Source of the DNA: Cavia porcellus
Lineage: Eukaryota > Chordata > Mammalia > Rodentia > Caviidae
Reading direction: 5' to 3'
Assembly (NCBI RefSeq): GCF_034190915.1
Contig: NW_026947484.1
Span: 183,886,982 to 183,950,981 of the forward strand
DNA: 64,000 bases
A model generated the notes under the pieces. That model saw nothing but the letters and a program-made list of their open reading frames with translations. It made no database searches and was not told the origin of the DNA. Shown here piece after piece: positions 1 to 11,341 of this stretch. Position numbers and translations under genes: made by a program. Within the stretch, counting starts at the first letter, position 1; every line of letters begins with the position of its first letter.

Positions 1-212
1 GGGGGGGGGGTTCCTGTTGCATGAAGTATTGTTTTCCATCCTTTGACTTTCAGTCTGTGAGTATCCTTTTGTGTTAGATGGGTTTCTTGTAGACAGCCTA
101 TGGTTGGATGTTGCTTCTTGATCCATTCTGCCAGTCTGTTTCTTTTAATTGGTGCACTGAGACTATTTACATTAATGGTTATAATTGTTATATGTTGGTT
201 TATTGTTGACAT
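1..212 (-). pseudogene. L1 ORF2 start: endonuclease domain N-terminus (partial)
   Basis: The ATG at 212-210 opens a frame of about 70 codons that reaches the window edge without a stop. It matches the start of the L1 ORF2 apurinic-like endonuclease, which nicks target DNA to prime reverse transcription. The block with Asn14 (ITIN) and the QETH block with Glu43 fall at the same residue numbers as the catalytic N14 and E43 of human L1 endonuclease; a TQKDTHRLKVKGW segment follows. The last codons read Pro because of a G10 run at 1-10, where the family normally has a Lys-rich/AGVAIL segment. ORF2 starts 41 bp after the ORF1 stop, which is normal L1 spacing. Whether the full ORF2 is intact cannot be seen. 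Confidence 0.9.
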
Positions 213-252
213 GTTATCTTTCTGCTGTTGAATCTTTATCTTTCTGTTGTTT

Positions 253-1205
253 TTAATTGCCTTGCTTAGTGTTTTTTTTCCTATGTGTATCTAAACTGTC
301 TTTTAATATTCTTTTCAGGGTTGTCTTGGTGATCATGAAGTTCTTCAGCTGTTCTTTGTCATGGAAGTAACTTATTTCTCCATTGATTTTGAAGGACAGT
401 TTTGCAGGGTACATCAGTTTAGGTTGGAAATCCTTTTCCATTAGGATCTGGAATATTTCACTCCATGCTCTTCTTGACTTTATTGTTTGTGCGGAGAAGT
501 CTGCTGTGATTCTGATAGGTTTTTTTTTTTTTTTTTCATAAGTGATCTGTCTTTCTCTCTGACAGCTTTTAATATTCTATTCTTATGTTGGATTTCTGGG
601 ATGGCAATTATTATATGTCTGGGTGTAGTTTTATTTTGGTTATGACTATTTGGAGTTTTATATGCTTCACTGATGCTGATGTCAGTATCCGTTGTCATGT
701 TTGTAAAATTTTCAGCTATTAGTTCTGTAAATATCATCTTGACATCCTTTATGTTGTCCCCTTCTTTTTCATTAATCCCTATCAATCTTATGTTGTTTTT
801 CTTCGTGTCATCTTGCAGTTGTTGAATTATTTCCTGATTCCTTGTTATTTTTAAAAGATCTTTCCTTTCCTGTTCACTAGTTGCAACCTTGTCTTCGAGG
901 TCTGAAGTTCTATCTTCACTTTTGTTGAGGTGGCTTTTACAGCTTTCAATGGAGTTTTTGATTTCCTGTATATTTCTTTGCATCTGCTTTATGTATTCTG
1001 TTTGTTTCTTGTATTGCTCATCTGGGGATTCTATCTTTTTATTTAGTTCCTCTAATTTTTTAACTGTGTGTTCTTTAGATATGTTCAGCATCTCCTTCAT
1101 TTCTTTTATCATTTCTTCTTTTACCTGGGAGATTATTTGTAGTTTGAATTGCTTTGAAACTTCCTGGAGTTGCTTCTTTATTTCAGTTGCTATTATGTCT
1201 GACAT
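253..1205 (-). pseudogene. L1 ORF1 (RNA-binding chaperone), frameshifted
   Basis: L1 ORF1p trimerises through a coiled coil, binds L1 RNA and acts as a nucleic-acid chaperone in the L1 RNP. The first frame (1205 to 480, 241 codons) has a Lys/Glu-rich coiled coil at about residues 20-130, an RRM starting near NNIRLIGI (137-144), the block TTPRHIIIAIPEIQ (193-206) and ILKAVREK (211-218). It then enters a run of lysines encoded by the T17 tract at 520-536 and soon stops. The conserved C-terminal domain continues in another frame: ITADFSAQT and RRAW blocks near 450-510, then a 62-codon stretch from 441 to the stop at 253. The start is set by ATG 1205-1203. A slightly longer N-terminus, as in the copy at 55303, is possible but not seen. 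Confidence 0.92.
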
Positions 1206-1788
1206 TTCAGGTGTATGGCATATATTTTCTTCTATTTACATCCCTCCTAAGGTTTCTTGGGATTGGCTGGAGGTTTGAGATTGTAATTTGGTCTTTTGTT
1301 TTGTCATTTTCCTATATTTCAGTGTTTCAAGTGCTTCAAGTGTTATTTTAAGGCTTCCCCAGGTTCTGTTAGAAATCCTTTTCTATGCCCTCAGCTACTG
1401 GGACTCTGGTCACCCAGTTCCCCGGAATGACAGATGTTCACTGTGTATAGAGCAGGCCGGCTCAAGCCCAGCCTCTGGAACCGATGGTGCCCACTTGCTT
1501 GATTAGAACTCCAGAGTCTGCCAAGCATGGCTAGGAGCAGGGAGGCCGTTGCAGCCCTGCTCAGGACCCACTGCACTGGTCCAGTGCACCTGGACACCAT
1601 GAAGTTCCCTGTGCAGGGCCGAGTGAGGGTCCCCAACTAGCTGGACTTGGGAGAAAGTGCATGGGGCACTTACACCAGGCTGCCCAGCCTTTGGAACTGA
1701 TGGCGCCCACCTGTTTGCTTAGAATTCCAGAGTTTGCCAAGCACAGCCAGGAGTGGGGAGGCCATTTCAGGTGCTCAGGATCCACTAC
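1206..1788 (-). promoter_or_regulatory. L1 5'UTR with tandem promoter-like units
   Basis: GC-richer than its surroundings. It contains about 1.5 copies of a ~216-bp unit: one full unit (about 1469-1684) and one partial unit (about 1685-1788). Matching landmarks in both are 'cagcct.tggaac.gatgg', 'gcccac.tg.ttg', 'ccagagt.tgccaagca' and 'ggaggcc.tt'. Tandem 5' monomers of ~200 bp act as promoters in mouse L1; the same role here is inferred. The segment 1206-1400 next to ORF1 is not repeated. Confidence 0.75.
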
Positions 1789-2475
1789 CTAAAATCTCAT
1801 TTCTACAGCACGGATTTTTGGGTAGGATTGCATGAGATGGATAGTTTCATATTAATAGCAAACAATGAAAGTTGCAAAACTTGGGAAAAAGTTTTATATA
1901 TCCCATATATCAAAAACTTTATAGTATTATATATTGCCAAGGTTTTCTAGTCCCAATAACTTAAGTGTTACATTTTATCTACAAAGTTATTTGTTACAAC
2001 ATAATGGACAATACAGAAAATTTAATATCTCACAAAATGGAATGATTAAATATATTGTTAGATATATATCAAATTTATTGTATGTAGCCTTTAAGATAAT
2101 ATCTAGTAGAATATTTTATGATTTAAGCAATTCATTCTCAAAATATTAAGTGAAAAGAGGAGCAATAAAAGTATAGTTAAGTGCATAAATGTGTTTAAAA
2201 ATGAATAATAAAATATTTCAAAATTTATTAGTTTTGTCTGAATAGAGAGGAATCTTGAAGTTTTCTGCTTATTTATAATTATAATATAACTTTTAAAGAG
2301 TCATTTTAAAATGGATTTTCAAATGAGCAAACTTTCTAATGTATTTAAATAGTACCCCTGGAGTAACAGAAGGTGATAGGCCAAAGCATGAGCATTATTC
2401 TCTTTACAAAAATAAGGACTAGGAGGAAAACAATGTTATTGTTATGGACTGCTTTAGTACCCCTTATTTGTGTAT
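1789..2475. other. AT-rich sequence, no feature seen
   Basis: Flank upstream of the minus-strand L1. Very AT-rich, with frequent stops in all frames, no SINE boxes and no gene-like reading frame. Confidence 0.5.
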
Positions 2476-2617
2476 TTTTGAGACAGTTTTGTTATGCTCT
2501 TCAGGCTGGTTTTGAACTCACTTTGTAGTTTAGGTTGAGCTTGAACTTGCAGCGATCTTCTTGCCTCAGCCTCCCACGTGCTGGGATTCCAGGTGCCTAC
2601 CACCACGTCTGGCTGTC
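2476..2617 (-). mobile_element. B1 SINE
   Basis: On the plus strand this reads as reverse B1: 'ttttgagacag', 'ggctggttttgaactca', 'cttgcctcagcctccca', 'gctgggattccaggtg', 'caccacgtctggctg'. These are the 7SL-derived B-box region and 5' end in reverse. About 140 bp, full length, moderately diverged. Confidence 0.9.
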
Positions 2618-4304
2618 CGGAACTTTTAAAGATGATATTTATTATAGTCTCCTGATGCTCCTTCTACATGGAAGGATATCAAGTAGTATGTCAATTCCAG
2701 GATGGTTTTACTCAATAATTCTCTCCCTGTGTAGTTACAGGAGTGGAGAGAGAAATGACATACTTTACTGATGCACTGTGAAAGAAAATTTGGGCATGTA
2801 TTGCTCAGATCTTTTCTCCTTGTGAGTTACTTACTATTTTCTGCTCTTTTAGGTAGGGACATCTCATGTGGTGAGCTCTGCCTCATTTCTCTGTGCACAG
2901 GCAGGTTAGTCTCACACACCCAGGAGTTAAGCACAAAGAAGCTTATTTGCTCACAGCAGAAGCTACATTCTTATATTCCTGCCTTACTGGTAATAACATC
3001 AGAGTCTTGCTATTCATCTGCTGACTTCTGGTCTTATTTTTGATTTAATAAAAAGTGAGGTAAAACTAAACCTCATGACTAAACTTTACCCCCACCAAGT
3101 CTTGTGTGAGATGACTGTGCCAGTTCATTCTGATGAGTCCCTTCTCCTGATTCTAAATAGTCTTTCTCTAGTGTTGTCATTAGCACTACGACTGTCCCTG
3201 AGGCTTAGAGGTTTAAGAATAATTTTATCTTTCTTTTTTTTCTTCATGTAGAGCTAAACAAGACTTTCATGATCAACTACACAGTTACGAAAACATTTTG
3301 CAAATGGTCCCTCTAGATTTCACAGCAACAGTGGCAAACACGAGAAACAAAGCAAAGCTAATTCAAGGACACATGCATGAGGAAAATAATATAGAAATAA
3401 GGAAAAATGCAAAATAGAACAATGCTACAAACCAGAAATTAGTATATTATGTTCTAAAAATCATCTGCCTTTATTATACTGAGCAAGAAAAAGACTGGAA
3501 GACATGTTTTTGAGCTCAGTGAACCAAAATGCATATCATAAGTATTATATCAGTACAGAGCAGGGTAAAGTGAGCATGAAAACTACAATAAAAACTCTAA
3601 TAGCCTAATAAAATAATTATTGTTTATAATAAAGATGTTATTAATCATAATATTTGTAAGTGCTCTATGGGCTTGTGGCCATTATTGTTAGCTATTAAGA
3701 AGGCTGATGGTGCCAAGAATCAAAAGAAACAACAAAGGAGGATTGTAAAGATTCGAGAGAGAGATAATTTCTATTTGTTTCTGTGTAACTGCTCCTCTGG
3801 CACCAGTTCATCCTCCTTCTGGGCTGCCTGACTCCTTCGTGTCTGCTTAGCTACTGAAAGAATTTGTGTCTGCAGGGACCATAAGGATTGTTTCCTTAAA
3901 GCGGGATCTACGACATTGCTTTTTAAGCAGCAGACATTTGTAGTTAAAATAGATAAATGAAATAGATCAAGGAAAAGAGGTGTCTTTTTATAGCTGGGAA
4001 GTAAAGAAATGTCTGAGGCTTAGTATTGGTTCTAAGCTTTCATTTGCTACCAGCATTACATCTCAAACTCAAATTGAAGAGAAGGATAGCCAGTGTGTTC
4101 AGAATGGCATCTGAAAAAAGATGTCTTTCACAACGCTTCACAGGGCATCATTTATTTTGGTGAATTTGTCCAAGTCCAGATTTTGATCATTAGCTTTGTA
4201 GTCTCAGAAACTTAGATAATTTTTAACGCAAGTAAAAACACACTGACCAACTTTACTGAGATATAGAATCAGAGTGCTAAGATGTTAATTTAAAAAATAA
4301 AAAA
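2618..4304. other. Unassigned non-coding sequence
   Basis: No reading frame with protein-like composition and no repeat I can name. About 2860-3010 and 3780-3920 are GC-richer, but I recognise nothing in them. Confidence 0.4.
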
Positions 4305-4500
4305 TGAAGCTGAGTATGACGCTGGAGGCCTGAAATTCCACCACTCTGGGAGGGTGAGGCTGGAAGGTCTCAAATTCAAGCTCAACCTGGGCAACTCAGC
4401 AATTTAGGGAGACCTTGTTTTAAAATAAAAAGTAAAATACAAGGGTCAGGAATATAGCTCAGAATATAGTGCAGAGGCCCTGGAATCAATCTCTTGTATA
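4305..4500 (+). mobile_element. B1-dID composite SINE with purine tail
   Basis: The B1 half has 'gggagggtgaggctggaagg', 'caacctgggcaactcagc' and 'gaccttgttttaaaataaaa'. It is followed by an ID-like half, 'gaatatagctcag' and 'ggccctggaatcaatc'. The 3' tail has expanded into a GA-rich tract (annotated separately). Confidence 0.8.
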
Positions 4501-4570
4501 AAAAAAGAAGAAGAAGAGAAGGAGGAGGAGGAGAGGGAGAAGGAGAAAGAAGAGAGGGAGGAGGAAGAAC
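4501..4570. repeat. Purine (AAG/GGA) tract
   Basis: About 70 bases of almost pure A/G on the plus strand, made of aag and gga triplets. It directly follows the B1-dID SINE and probably grew from its A-tail. Confidence 0.9.
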
Positions 4571-5214
4571 ATCTTACACTGATTTTCCTAGAATATACTT
4601 CTTAAGTAAACAGATGAGTCAAAATCTGAAGAGTGTTTAGTAAGAGCTGAGAACAAGCTCATTATCATTGTCACTTCCATTTCTAGAGTAAATGTCATAT
4701 GAAATGGTTACATGAATTCACTCTTTCCTTTCCAATCTAATTCCAGACTGACCCCAGAGGGACCTTGTCTTACAAATAAAAAACTACAGTTTTGCTCCTG
4801 TGTAAAACTTTTCAATTACTTGTCATTGATGGCAGAAAAAATAAGTCACTTACACAGTCTGAAAATCTATATTGATTCTTATTTACCTCAAGAGAATTTA
4901 ATTTGAGATGCTTAAGTTTTATAGCAATAGTATTAGGAATAACAACACTTATTATTAAAATTTATGTTGGAAAAATATAGACTCTTGAACTGTGTAACTA
5001 ATATTTACATTTTCCTTGTGTAAAAGATTGACTTTATACATTCCTTTTTAGTACTGCAGTTTATTTTTTAGCAAAACCAATTATTTTGAAATCACTTGGC
5101 ACCACAATAGGTGTGATCACAGTCTACTAGTGATTTACTGAATCAGCTGAGTTCAGGAGTGGAATGACCTATACTTATTTATGCATTTGTTTAACGTTTA
5201 CACTAAATCCCCAA
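4571..5214. other. Unassigned non-coding sequence
   Basis: AT-rich, no supported feature. Confidence 0.4.
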
Positions 5215-6240
5215 CTTTTGAAAGAATTCTGTTCTGGGAAAATGTTCGTAAGTCATATTCATTTGTAAGAGGGACAGAGTGAGTCTTAATACACCCTTGG
5301 CACAAATATACAATGTAAAGCAGAAAAAAACAAATATATACCCACAAATACAGAAAATAAACTGTTTTTACTTTTACAGTTACCTTAAAATGATGATACA
5401 GCACAGCACAACCATAAATAAACTGTTTTTACTTTTATAGTTACCTTAAAAGATTGGTACAGCACAGTACAACAATGGGCATCTGGGGGTTGCCCAGAGT
5501 GAATTGATAACAACAGCATTATAACTGGAGGAGAGAGCACAGGCAGAGGATGGGGCTGAAGGACCAGCAGCAGCAGGACCTGCAGGCAAGGTGGGATTTA
5601 GCTCACAGCTGATTACTTTTATGTCTTGAAGCTTGGCTCTGGCTGTAAACCATCTGTGGTAGGCAGTAAAAGGTACCCCTGCTTCACCCTATTTCTTCCT
5701 TCAGGCCATCAAATAGGCTTTTAGCTTGTGGGACTGGATGCTGACACCGATCTTGCATCCACAGACTGAGAAGTTTTCCCTTCTGCTCTATGACTTTACC
5801 ATACTTTTGGGATACTATTGGCATGGCAGACTTCACAGGATTCCTGGTCTTGTCCTTGCTCTGTAGAATTGTGGCAGTGGTTCAATAATTCATGCTACGA
5901 GAAGAAGCGATACCTACCATCTTTTTGCTTTGGTTCAATATCAGTTATTTTCAGTTTTGTTTCTTTTCATGGTTAATGGATATTGCTTCGATTTTCCCAG
6001 GAGCCTCCTCCACACCACCACGCTTTTTATCTTGCTTCTGGACATCCTTGGCCCCAACTGAGCACTATACTGCTGTGTGCTATCGTACTGAAGAGTAAGC
6101 ACACAGCAGCACAGCGTGATGATATTCAGAGGACCTGTGAGCTGCTTCTGTGATTTGCGTGCACTTACGAATGTTCATAACCAAAGGTCCATTTGTATCT
6201 GTGGAAGTGTGAACTCAAATGTTTGTAAGTCAGAGTTACT
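5215..6240 (-). mobile_element. Tigger-like (pogo) DNA transposon fossil
   Basis: The minus-strand translation of about 5480-5900 gives broken but recognisable Tigger/CENP-B-type transposase. One block reads EQKGKLLSLWMQDRCQH, followed by a Pro and the block QAKSLFDGLKEE; this is the W-x-x-D-Q...IP...AK.LF..L pattern of the helix-turn-helix/linker region. Downstream is YHRWFTARAKLQDIKV, matching the '..WF.RFK.R..LHN.KV' block. Stops and frame changes are frequent. Both ends carry 'ttcgtaagtca'/'cttacgaatgttc'-like boxes that may be remnants of the terminal inverted repeats. The catalytic DDE region is not visible, so the copy is internally deleted or too decayed. Confidence 0.78.
5355..5473. 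repeat. 61-bp direct tandem duplication
   Basis: Two adjacent copies begin 'aaataaactgtttttactt' at 5355 and 5416, differing at a few bases. It lies inside the Tigger-like fossil and is a local duplication. Confidence 0.9.
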
Positions 6241-7782
6241 GCATTGGATATTATCTAAATGTTACGATGTGGAGGAACAAATAGTAAAAAGACAAACATG
6301 TTACTGCCCTTATATGGAGCTTAATTTTGAGTGGAAGGGGGAAGAGAGTAAGAATAATATGAGATTGATCCAGAATGCATCATGAAGTTAAAAGAGTGAA
6401 GAGACATGCTTCTATGGCAGAGAATGAGAAAGAAATCTTAGCAATTAGGACTACATAAATAGGATCCAAACTATAGGGTTAACATTTGGAAAATTATTTG
6501 TGGGAAAGAGTAGAATGAACTGATTTTTGTGCAAAAATATTACAGATAGCTAGGGATTTGTTATCTACATACTGATATAATAGGTTTGGAGTGAGATTTC
6601 TGACTCTGTATTGATAGGATCTCAAATGGTCTCTTATATCGTGGAAAAGGCTTATGAGGAATCCCAAGCTGGTTCTGATAAGTGTGCACCTTTTAAGGGA
6701 CTTTTAGATTCTTGAGAGCCCTAAAGAATGATTGAATGTTGTACTTGATATTAAATATGTTAGCAGATGTGATTATTTTCTTTTAGCAGTTTTGTTACCC
6801 TCGGCCAGCTGTTTTACCAGATAAACTGTGAGGGTTGCTAAACGGTCCAGGGGTGTATCAGAAGGTAAGTAATTGGAAGACTCTTCTTTTAGAAAGATAC
6901 ATTAAAATTTGTACTTAATCTGCTAAGAAATGCCAAGCTATCTTAGGTGATGAAATAAAATCATCTGAAGAAATCACTACAGATTAATCTGTTCGGAATT
7001 TTGATTTGGGAAGGAATAGGAGAGCCAGAAGTTGATGCTATGACTGCTTCATGGAAGATGAAATGTGACAGTATACATTGACCATGAAAAACATTGTTGA
7101 GCAGCTCCATTCTCAAATCTTGATTTCCAGAAAAATCTATTCACAGTGACTTTATTTTATCTCCTAAAGCACTTAAAAAGACAAACTCATAAGGATAAAA
7201 AAGATGAGAAAAAGTCATGCCTTTGGAAATTTTGACTGTAACAAGGTTTACCTTAGTTGTTATAGTTGGAAAAATTACAAGATAATAGGACCCAAAATGA
7301 AAATTCAGAGAGTGAGAAATAGAGCATCGAATTTTCTTTACTTCTCCTCAAAATACTTCCCTTTCTTCAAACATAGTTAGCCCATTGTTTTTGCAATTTT
7401 ATGAAGAATTTCTTGAAATCCTCTTCCATGAAAGTTGTTATAAAGGGAGATAAGGATATGGTACATGTTGCTGCTGAGTATCATCCAATGGAAAGGCAGG
7501 CTGCTAAAACATTATACTGTGTCCTCTTAAAACATTATACTGTGTCCTCTTCTACCTTATTCACTGCATTTGGCATCTTGCAACTTCTGGGTTTTACTCA
7601 AAGTTAAAAAATGATGAAGGGTAGATATCTTGATTGATTCAGTACCTTGGGGCAGCCAGTTGAGCACAGCTAAAGACAACATGAGGACTTCTAGAACTGC
7701 TTCAGGAAGTGGCAAGAACCATGAAATAAGCGTGTGTGAAGCAAGGGCAAATATTTTAAGGGAGTTGTATGGTAAAGTGTCC
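6241..7782. other. Unassigned non-coding sequence
   Basis: No gene or named repeat. It includes a short direct duplication of 'aaacattatactgtgtcctc' at about 7507-7551. Confidence 0.45.
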
Positions 7783-7876
7783 CTTTTTTTTTATTTCTTG
7801 TACTGGGAATCTTAACTCAGGACTTTGCACTTGCCAGGCAGGCACTGTGCTGCTGAACTATATCCCCATTCCAGTA
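7783..7876 (-). mobile_element. ID SINE
   Basis: Reverse ID: T-run, 'gtactgggaatcttaactcagg', 'gcaggcactgtgctgctga', 'ctatatcccc'. These are the tRNA-derived A and B boxes in reverse. Confidence 0.85.
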
Positions 7877-7994
7877 ATTTGGGTTTTACTGTAATAATTA
7901 AAATAATTTTAAATTTATTATAGTTTTCAATCATACTTCATGTCTACATATCTCCTTAGTTGATATATATTTAATTTATTGAAATTTGCTGTGT

Positions 7995-8190
7995 GGTGTC
8001 TTGTGTTCTTAGCAATAATCCTGCAATATAGATACTAGAACTATCTGTATCACAGTTTTTTCAACTGTAATAACTGAATATTACAGCTGTTGTATATCTT
8101 CCTTTAGGGGGCATGCACTAACAATGGGAGATCTAGAAGTTGAAGTTAGGTCTGTTTGAAACCAAAACCTGCAATTCTAACTCCTACCTG
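7995..8190 (-). mobile_element. MIR fragment
   Basis: Reverse MIR: 'ctgtatcacagttttttcaactg' then '..tagaagttgaagttaggtctg' resemble the antisense core ('cattttacagatgaggaaactgagg ... agagccgggattcgaaccc'). Heavily diverged. Confidence 0.5.
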
Positions 8191-9759
8191 ACACAAATCA
8201 ACGAGTCAGTGATCACTGCTGAGAAGCCTCATGTTCCTACCACACCGTTGCTTTTGGTCCAGTAGTTCCAGTAAGTGTGAAACAGAGAGGTTCAGTCTGC
8301 TCTGGGGAGGTTCTATAGCCTGTGTTCATTCAATTCACGTTTAAGTGTGAAGCACAATTGTGGGTACTGAAGAAAAGGCAGCAATAAGAAAATGAATTTT
8401 CTCCTCTGCACGTAGCGCTCGGTTAGTATGCCGTCCACTCATACTCGGGGGAGTCTTGCTACCTCTAGTGGGAGGCTGCAGAGTGCTGTGCGCATCCCAA
8501 TTGGAGGGGAAGTGACCATAAAGCTCATGGAGGACTTCTTTTTAGACCCCGTGATGGGCATTGTGACTACACTGTGCGTGTGTGCTATATTTATTTTGTG
8601 GTTTGCTTTTTTTGCAAATGAAAACATTTCAATAATTATCAGATGGCTATAGTTTTTGTACTGTAACCTCCTCCCTATTCTTTTTTGACTGTGTTAATAA
8701 GGAATTTACTAAAAGTATTAGGTTATTAGGTTTGGTAGTATTAGAGATTATATGAAAAATGTATTCTTTTCTATCACAGTTGCATCCTAAATACTTATTG
8801 GTGAAAGAACACAAGGCAGGGAATAAGTCTCTGAAAGGAAAAAAAGGGAGAATACAAAGAAGCACAAATTATGCATTGAGAATACTAAGGTCACGTGATA
8901 CATACATGGTGCTTTGTTATAGTTTTTCTCTAATTTGAATATGTTTAAAAATTTCTAAGTTGGAAGAGTAATAAGATTAAAAATGTACAACAGATACAGT
9001 CATAATAAAAGGGAAAGAAAGTGCTCAAAGGAAAGAACAACTGGGATGGGGGAGAGGAGAAATGGAAGAAGGAAAAGATTACAGGTATGTAGGTATACAC
9101 ACGGAACTGTGCGTGTGTACATGTGTGAAAGATAGATAAGCACACTACTCATCTCCGTTAGTTCATCAAAACAGCAGTTTGGGATGTCATTATTTGATCA
9201 CTTTTTATGCTTGGATCTTGTTACCCGACAACTACTTCTAAGATAGCAATATGCAATGTATTTACTAGTGTTGATCTTACTGTTTTTCTGAAATTCTGTA
9301 TTATTTCTATCCTTTTTCTGTTATGCATTTTAAAAAAAATGCTAAATGGAAAAGTTAAATCTGCTTGAACTCAGAGTCAAGCTAGGTGGGCTATAATTTC
9401 ATTAGACTTTTTTTGTTTTGTTTTACATAACTTGGTAAGTTATACAATGTGTAGCTTCTACTTTTTATTCATTTTTATCCAGAAGCATTTCAATTATATC
9501 TTAGCTTCACTTTTGCTGTTAACTGTGGTGTTTTTAAGACTAATATTTAATTCATGGATTAGATGTGTTAGTCTGCTGAAGATCATCATCATGCTGTCTT
9601 TTCCTTTTCCTCTATTTTCCCAATCCTTTGGAGTTGTAAAACTTTATTCACTATTTTACTGATTTTATTATTTTTATTGTTGGTACTGTTCATTGCATTC
9701 CATCACAGATTAAAATTGTATATTTGTATTTGAGCTTCTTTGTATTTTACTCTTTATTG
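8191..9759. other. Unassigned non-coding sequence
   Basis: No supported gene. About 8410-8560 is GC-richer with several CpGs and a 74-codon frame (see findings). The rest is AT-rich. Confidence 0.4.
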
Positions 9760-10120
9760 TGGTTGTCCTTTGGTGTTCAAAGAGCATTGGGCCCAAGACT
9801 CCTATTGCCGCTAAAATTTGCGGATGGTGCTCAAGTCCCTCACGTAGTATTTGCATACAATCTACACGTCCCTGGCGTAGTATTTGCATACAGTCTACCC
9901 ACATCTCTTGTATACCTCAAACCATTCTTGAGTGAGTTACAATACCTAATACCTATATAAATGACATATGTTGCTGTATTCTATTGTTTAGGGAATAATA
10001 ACATAAGAAGAGAACTTTGTACACGTTTGGTGCCAAAATTTGTATTTCTTCAAATATTTTCAGTGTGAGTTTGTTGGAATCTGAAGATACAGAGCCCACT
10101 GATGCGATGGGCTGACAGTG
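9760..10120 (+). mobile_element. Tigger-family MITE (Tigger7/MER46-like)
   Basis: It follows the known layout of this non-autonomous Tigger class: 'ctaaaatttgcggatggtgctcaagtcc', 'gcgtagtatttgcata', 'tacaatacctaatac', 'attgtttagggaataata' and an ending 'gatgcgatgggctgacagtg'. The segment 'cgtagtatttgcatac' occurs twice (about 9843 and 9876), a local duplication. Confidence 0.85.
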
Positions 10121-11341
10121 TTTTAATGATCTAGTTTTGCTTTTTAGCCTACACCTCTCTTGGCTGACTCAGCATAGTGCTCTCGATTTCTTCTTTCATA
10201 AGGCTGTATCTTACATTTTAAAAAATAAAGTAAGTAGGCAACTTATTTTATCTTTGCTTTTCAAGCTGAAAAAGGCATGTATGGAAAAGTTCCTTTCCTT
10301 TGCTGTCATCTCTCTTCAGAAGCTTCACAGGGGCATAGATAGAGGAATTATTCTTCTCCAAGAGTAAGCGATGTTTCCAAATGTTTAACTGTCTTTTCCC
10401 TTGAATATGTGAAGACCTATAAAAACTCTTCAGTGCCATTTTATTGAGTCCCAGTTCAAAAAATTTGGCTAAGAATTTTTGAAATTTTTCTTTTCTGCCC
10501 ATACTCCAATTAAAATAGGCAAATTCATGCCTTGGATCATGTGTGTATCTTCTTTGTTCTTGATTCAATAAAATGTTATTTCATTTCTACAGTGGACCAA
10601 GTACTACTATGTGGGCCCTAGAGATAAAAAAGACTAATATTTCTGTCCAGTTTAAAAAGACTTTGTGGCATAAAACCCTTATAAAGACAGGTGTTCTGGA
10701 AACAAGGAAAGGCACACAGAACTCTCACTAGTATCACCAACATAAAGGCTACAAAAATCATTCACAAAAGAGTATTCTCAATTACAATTTACTATTTTGT
10801 TTTAAAATAAGAAGGCCAGATGTTCTATTTTTAAACTAAGTTTTTTTTGGTTGTGGTTGTTACTGTTCTTTGTCTTTTTTTATAACCTCAAAGAAAAAGA
10901 AAACAAATTCAATATTGCCAAAATATTTTAAAATCTTTTAATATTGAGTAAAGTGAATGGAATTTTAATTTATAAAAAACATTATGATTTAACACTAAAC
11001 TTTTTAAAGATTTCCTGAGTAGATGTTCACTATTAGAATAACTTTTTAGGTTCATTAAAGTTTTAAAAGGTTTCTAAACTTTAATCTGAGAACTCATTCA
11101 AATTTCTAATTGCAAAAGCAAGATATTTTTGAGTAATGTGACAACTTTAACTTTTTACAGTCTTAAGTTTTTCTTAACATAATTTTTCATGAAGTTTTGC
11201 ATTCTTCTAATAAGATAATGCTTACACATAGGAGACTATCAACTCTGATATAAGACCTAAGAAAAATAAATTTTCTAAGTTTGGTTTCTGCTTAGTATTT
11301 TAGATAGTATTTAAAAAAACCCATAATATTTATTAAGAGCT
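10121..11341. other. Unassigned AT-rich sequence
   Basis: No recognisable gene. A 106-codon minus-strand frame at 10248-10568 has no domain pattern. Confidence 0.4.

Larger units (their letters stand above)
1..1788 (-). mobile_element. LINE-1 (5' half, continues beyond window)
   Basis: Read on the minus strand, this is a 5'UTR, then ORF1, then the start of ORF2, in the normal L1 order. The 5' end is near 1788, where similarity between the two 5'UTR tandem units stops and AT-rich flank begins. The 3' end and target-site duplication lie outside the window. The coding parts remain readable for long stretches, so the copy is fairly young, although ORF1 is frameshifted. The three parts are annotated separately. 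Confidence 0.93.

Noticed and set aside
889..1506. Plus-strand frames of 65-129 codons at the left end
   Set aside because: They are the antisense of L1 ORF1 and its 5'UTR, with no independent protein character.
10248..10568. 106-codon minus-strand frame
   Set aside because: Basic and glutamine-rich but without family motifs or supporting context; probably chance.
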